This document shows, one piece after another, positions 60,011 through 64,000 of a stretch of DNA of 64,000 nt. The notes below the pieces were generated by a model. It was not told the origin of the DNA. It saw only the letters and a program-made list of their open reading frames with translations, and did no database searches. Location: contig QEOQ01000204.1 of the NCBI GenBank assembly GCA_010279815.1, forward strand, positions 1,489,561-1,553,560, in the 5' to 3' direction. This DNA is from Brachionus plicatilis. Its lineage: Eukaryota; Rotifera; Eurotatoria; Ploima; Brachionidae. The position numbers and the translations under genes are program-made. Within the stretch, counting starts at the first letter, position 1. Every line of letters starts with the position of its first letter.

Positions 60011-63000
60011 TAAAATACCAATCAGGTTAAAGAACAAAAATAAGTAAGAGTAAGCAATTAAATGAGAACATTGTAAAAATTAAATTTATGTGTTTTATAT
60101 TTTTTTAAATTAATATTTTATTAATTTATGGTTAAAATCAAAAAATTTTCAAATTCTCCTGACATAATTTAAAAGCCTCTAAGAAAAATATAAATATTAT
60201 TTTAAAATTTAATTTTTTTAAATATAAATTTTAATATTTTTTTCAATAAAGGATAATAGAGGAAACTTGTCATCTCGTATTCAGCACCTTTTGAGCGACG
60301 ACTCCGTTTTGATACAGAGGTAATTGTATCGAGTTGAGCATCTACATCCCAATAAAAATTTAATAAATTTTCAAAGAAAAAAAATATAAATATTCAAATT
60401 TTTTAAATTTTATAAAATTTCATTAATTAATTTTTAATTTAGTTTTTATTTGTTTTTAAAATTTGGCGTGAATTGATAATAATTCTTTTGACCTTTTTTA
60501 AATATTTACAGGATCCATGCTTCTTAGAAAATATTTTAAATATTCTTTGATGTTTCGAAATTACGATATCATAGTTATAGAAGAAGAAGTAGCTAGCAAT
60601 GGAGCTAACAGAATAATAAAAGTATTAAAAATAATTCAGCTAAAAATGCTTCAAATGAGAAAGGATACGGATGAGACATGTTTCGATGGTTTTGGAAAGA
60701 TTCACTCCAATAAGTCAATCAGTTAGTCCAGTGGGTTTAACTCGATAGTCAAATATAAATCTTTACGATCGACAAGTAATTAATAGTCCAACAAAATGAA
60801 ATTTATACTCCAAACTGAACAATTCAAACGTAAAAATCAATACCACAATAAGCAAAGGAATAAATTAAATTAATAAAAAAATTTTGACAAGCTAGACAAA
60901 ATAAAAACAAGATTTTTTACAGTAATTACTTTATTATTACTATTATTAAATATTTTTTCAACAAGTAGCTATGTCAGATAATTAAAATTTTATTGATTTT
61001 GGCATATCAAATATCAAGAGCATTCTTACTATGGCTCGATCATCTTAGAGTTGTTGCATTTTTTAAAATATTTTTTTTGAGATGCTAATGAAATTTAGCT
61101 AATAAAAAAATTTTATTAAAAAGTAATTTTTTTAAACAATTTTGGTCGACTGCATTTGTTCATCTTTTGTTCTCGTTTATAATTTAAATTTTATTATCAT
61201 AGTGACAAGTGGTTCTTTTTTCTGTTTTGAAATTAAAAATCTTTGAAATATTTTTTTGAAGAATTAAAATTTTTGTCGACATTTTAGAACTTGAGTATTG
61301 ATGAATTTCCTTAACCCCTTTTTTTAATCGAATAAATTACTCATTTTTTCTTGTTTTTATTTAATATTGAGGATTTAAGATTATAAAAAATGCTAAAATT
61401 ATTGACGATGATATAAATTAAAACTAAAATGTTTGTCTAAAAACAAAAAAATAGTTAAAATAAACTTTCTATAGCTGAGAAATGTTCTTAAATATAAATT
61501 CGAGTTTAACTCGAAGAATATTTTTAGATTCAAATCAGTTTTTATTTTAAAACAGAGAAAAAATAATAATTAAACATCGCCCTTTTAGTTTTTAATATAG
61601 AACTAATGCTAAGAGTCTGTCATAAAATATTTGATAAAAAGGTGGGTCCAAAAATTTAAGCAAATCCATTATTTTTAATAGTATTTTAACACATTGTTTG
61701 TTTAATATATTGGCAATAAAATAAATGTTAGTATTGTAATGAAAATTCATTCATGTCAATATATTCATTACGAATTATAATACTCACAAAGTTATGATAA
61801 TCTTTTAAGTAATTTGGCAAGTCATTAGATAAATAAATGATTTTACATTTAGATTAGTTTTGTTCAACAAAATTTTAAAGACTAGCGAAATTTTTTATTT
61901 TATTTTTTCAATAAAATATTTAACACTTGTGTTGCTATATCTAAAGAGATTATTTTATTACTCCAGGGCAAACTCAAAATGAAATTATTTGTTTAAAGTA
62001 ATGCGTTTAAATGCATTTTCTATCCATTAAATGAAAATGACAGCTGACGTGATAATTATCTATTTTTTGGTTTAACTTGTGTATATATTTTTTTTTGCAA
62101 ACAAAACGAATAGTGAATTTAGAGTCATTATATTTAACAAACAATAAAATCACAATTTCTAATTAAAATAAATAAAAAATAAAAATGACAATAATAATGA
62201 ATTAAATTTTGAATCAATTTCGCTAATAATTAAATTTTTTTTAATTTTGAATTTATCAAATATTTTTATTTATCATAAACGATAGTATCAGACATATTAA
62301 TTTTTAATATTTTAAAAAATTAAAATCAGAAAGTAAAAATGTTATAGCAATATTTCACAAAAATTGTTAGGAAATAATAGCACCTTTTATTTAATTAATT
62401 TATCATTGAGATTGACGGAGTCTAATGGAGATTTTTATACTCGAAAACAATATGCTTCAATATGCTTGACTACAACAATTTATGATTTTGAGCACTATCT
62501 AAAAATTTTAATTTAACACAGAGCTAATTTTTTATTTATCCTAATCAAACTATTTTTATTTTCAAATTATCTTATATTCAGGATTTTCTTTAGTTTTTGA
62601 AATCAATAGCTACAGTTATTGTCGGATTAATCAACATAAACTCAAAAAGTTTAAAAATCACAATTAATATGAACAAATTATTTTTATTTTTATTAATATA
62701 ATTTTCAAATCAGTTTAACTAGTTTTTTTGATTGTTTATCGATTTATTTTTTCCAAAAATTATAAATTTTTTATTTAAATAATTTTATCTTAACAAGATG
62801 CTGATATTGTGGATTAAAAAAAGAGACACAAATCGTTCGAAGCAGTACCAAAAGGTCTTCCACTTAAATGATATTTCACTAATAAAACAATTTTAGAAGG
62901 TTACTTTTTCTTATTGATATTATTTTCAACTAAATTAATTTAAAGAATAATTTTCATAGTCATGTCAAACTTCCTGCATTTAAATACAAATAATAAAACC

Positions 63001-64000
63001 AATATTTGCATCAGGAAAATAGAATTTCATATAATTTTTTACACAAAACTGATTAAAGATAAACAAAAATGGATTGTATAGATTAAAGATGAAGCATTTT
63101 CCGGAAATTGTTTACTAAAAGATTAAACCATCAACAGCATATCCAATATATTGAAGCATATCAAGCTAACTTACACCAAACTATCTTAATTTAAAGTTCA
63201 ATTTCTTATTTCATTTACATAATTCGTTTTTAATATTAGCATAACAAATGCCGTTTTTTATACCAAAGATAATTTGGAATTTTAAGAGAACTTTTTTAAT
63301 TTTTCGATGCTGATTTTCTAAGAATGTACTTATATAAATAAATTAGAAATATCTCAATTTATCAAATCAATTTAGAATTAAAATTAATGAATCGAATCTT
63401 TATTTATCAAAGCATTATGCAGCAACATGCTCCAACTTGATAAAAATAATTTTTTTATATCTAGTTGAATCTTTTTGTTGATTTACCCTTTCAAGAAATA
63501 ATTAAAAATTGAAAAATATTTAAAGATAATCAAACATAATTGAAGGCTTTTAGTTTACTATATCAATTGTGATCTTTTATAATAATTTCAAAATCTTTAA
63601 TCATAATCAACCATTTGCTTAAAAGAGAAATAGAAAAATGAGATCCAATGAAATCGAAAATCTTATCTTAAAACTTATTTGATATCATATATTGTTTATC
63701 AGTTTAAAATTACAGTCCAAGGGCCAATTTTATCAATTAACAATAAAATTTATAATTTAAAATTTTTAATTATCACTTAAAATATTCCAGCAATTTTATC
63801 CATTTTACATGATTAATTTTTTTATCAATTAAGAGTTAATTATTTTTTAAAAATTTGAATTAAATTTTTTGTAAAATTGAAATATAAGCACTATAATTTA
63901 TTCTTATAAAAGGAAAACTTAAAATTCAATTATTTTTCTAAAAATATAATAATCTAATTTTTTTGATTGATTCAAGATTTTAAATTACAAATGTCAAGTA
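60011..64000. other. Gene-poor AT-rich DNA
   Basis: The last 4 kb have no supported gene. A less AT-rich scrap at 60255-60345 includes an open stretch followed by GTAATT, but no in-frame partner exon was found. The frame at 60517-60726 lacks domain or composition support. Confidence 0.4.

Noticed and set aside
60517..60726. 69-residue frame after an acceptor-like site
   Set aside because: The upstream open stretch ending at GTAATT does not join in phase, and the protein has no domain or compositional support.
1..64000. CRISPR array, operon or phage-like system
   Set aside because: Intron-containing animal genes fill the window. The only regular repeats are transposon arms, an intronic tandem repeat and microsatellites.

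Overview
The window is animal nuclear DNA: very AT-rich (roughly three quarters A+T by eye), with genes built from short exons, canonical GT/AG splice sites and many tiny introns of about 50-75 bases, plus a few introns of 1-4 kb. The gene content (IFT81, prohormone convertase 2, a TALE homeobox gene, a FEZF-like zinc finger, Cactin, a transmembrane serine protease, a GPCR, PAN and C-type lectin proteins) is metazoan. The base composition, compact introns, secreted PAN and barrel-domain proteins and the divergent TALE gene would fit a small spiralian such as a monogonont rotifer (Brachionus-like). That assignment is inference, not proof. A run of 231 N marks an assembly gap at 6213-6443.

Layout. 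1-1900 (minus): 5' part of IFT81, running off the left edge. 2828-5517 (plus): type II transmembrane serine protease with an EGF domain. 8062-8348 (minus): small unrecognised two-exon frame beside a perfect 44-base palindrome. 8967-9551 and 10588-11186 (plus): a secreted PAN-domain protein and a secreted double-psi beta-barrel (RlpA/expansin-like) protein in tandem. 14446-14886: small orphan frame. 18006-20807 (plus): FEZF-like C2H2 repressor. 25901-32760 (minus): PCSK2, whose 4.3 kb first intron holds an intronless GPCR-like gene on the opposite strand (28538-29752). 35911-36767: dead Tc1/mariner-like copy. 38023-40239 (minus): intronless 738-aa TALE homeobox gene. 40739-42378: two DNA transposons, a hAT-like MITE and a Merlin-like element with 8-base target duplication. 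45367-48692 (plus): Cactin, with two hairpins in its third intron. 49782-51080: a transposon island (GGG-ended inverted-repeat element, LINE tail, MITE). 51147-52025 (plus): SRR1-like protein. 53559-54529 (plus): secreted PAN-like/EGF/C-type lectin protein. 56996-57321: Harbinger-like MITE. 57562-58858 (plus): cytosolic tryptophanyl-tRNA synthetase without a WHEP domain. From about 59 kb to the end there is only AT-rich DNA with a LINE relic and old repeats.

The genes do not form one pathway. Functional themes are ciliary transport (IFT81), neuroendocrine processing and signalling (PCSK2 and the nested receptor), neural or developmental transcription control (FEZF-like, TALE), RNA processing (Cactin) and a set of secreted or surface proteins. 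Exon boundaries were placed by hand from open frames, splice consensus and remembered family sequences; every multi-exon model given closes in frame. No database search was run.
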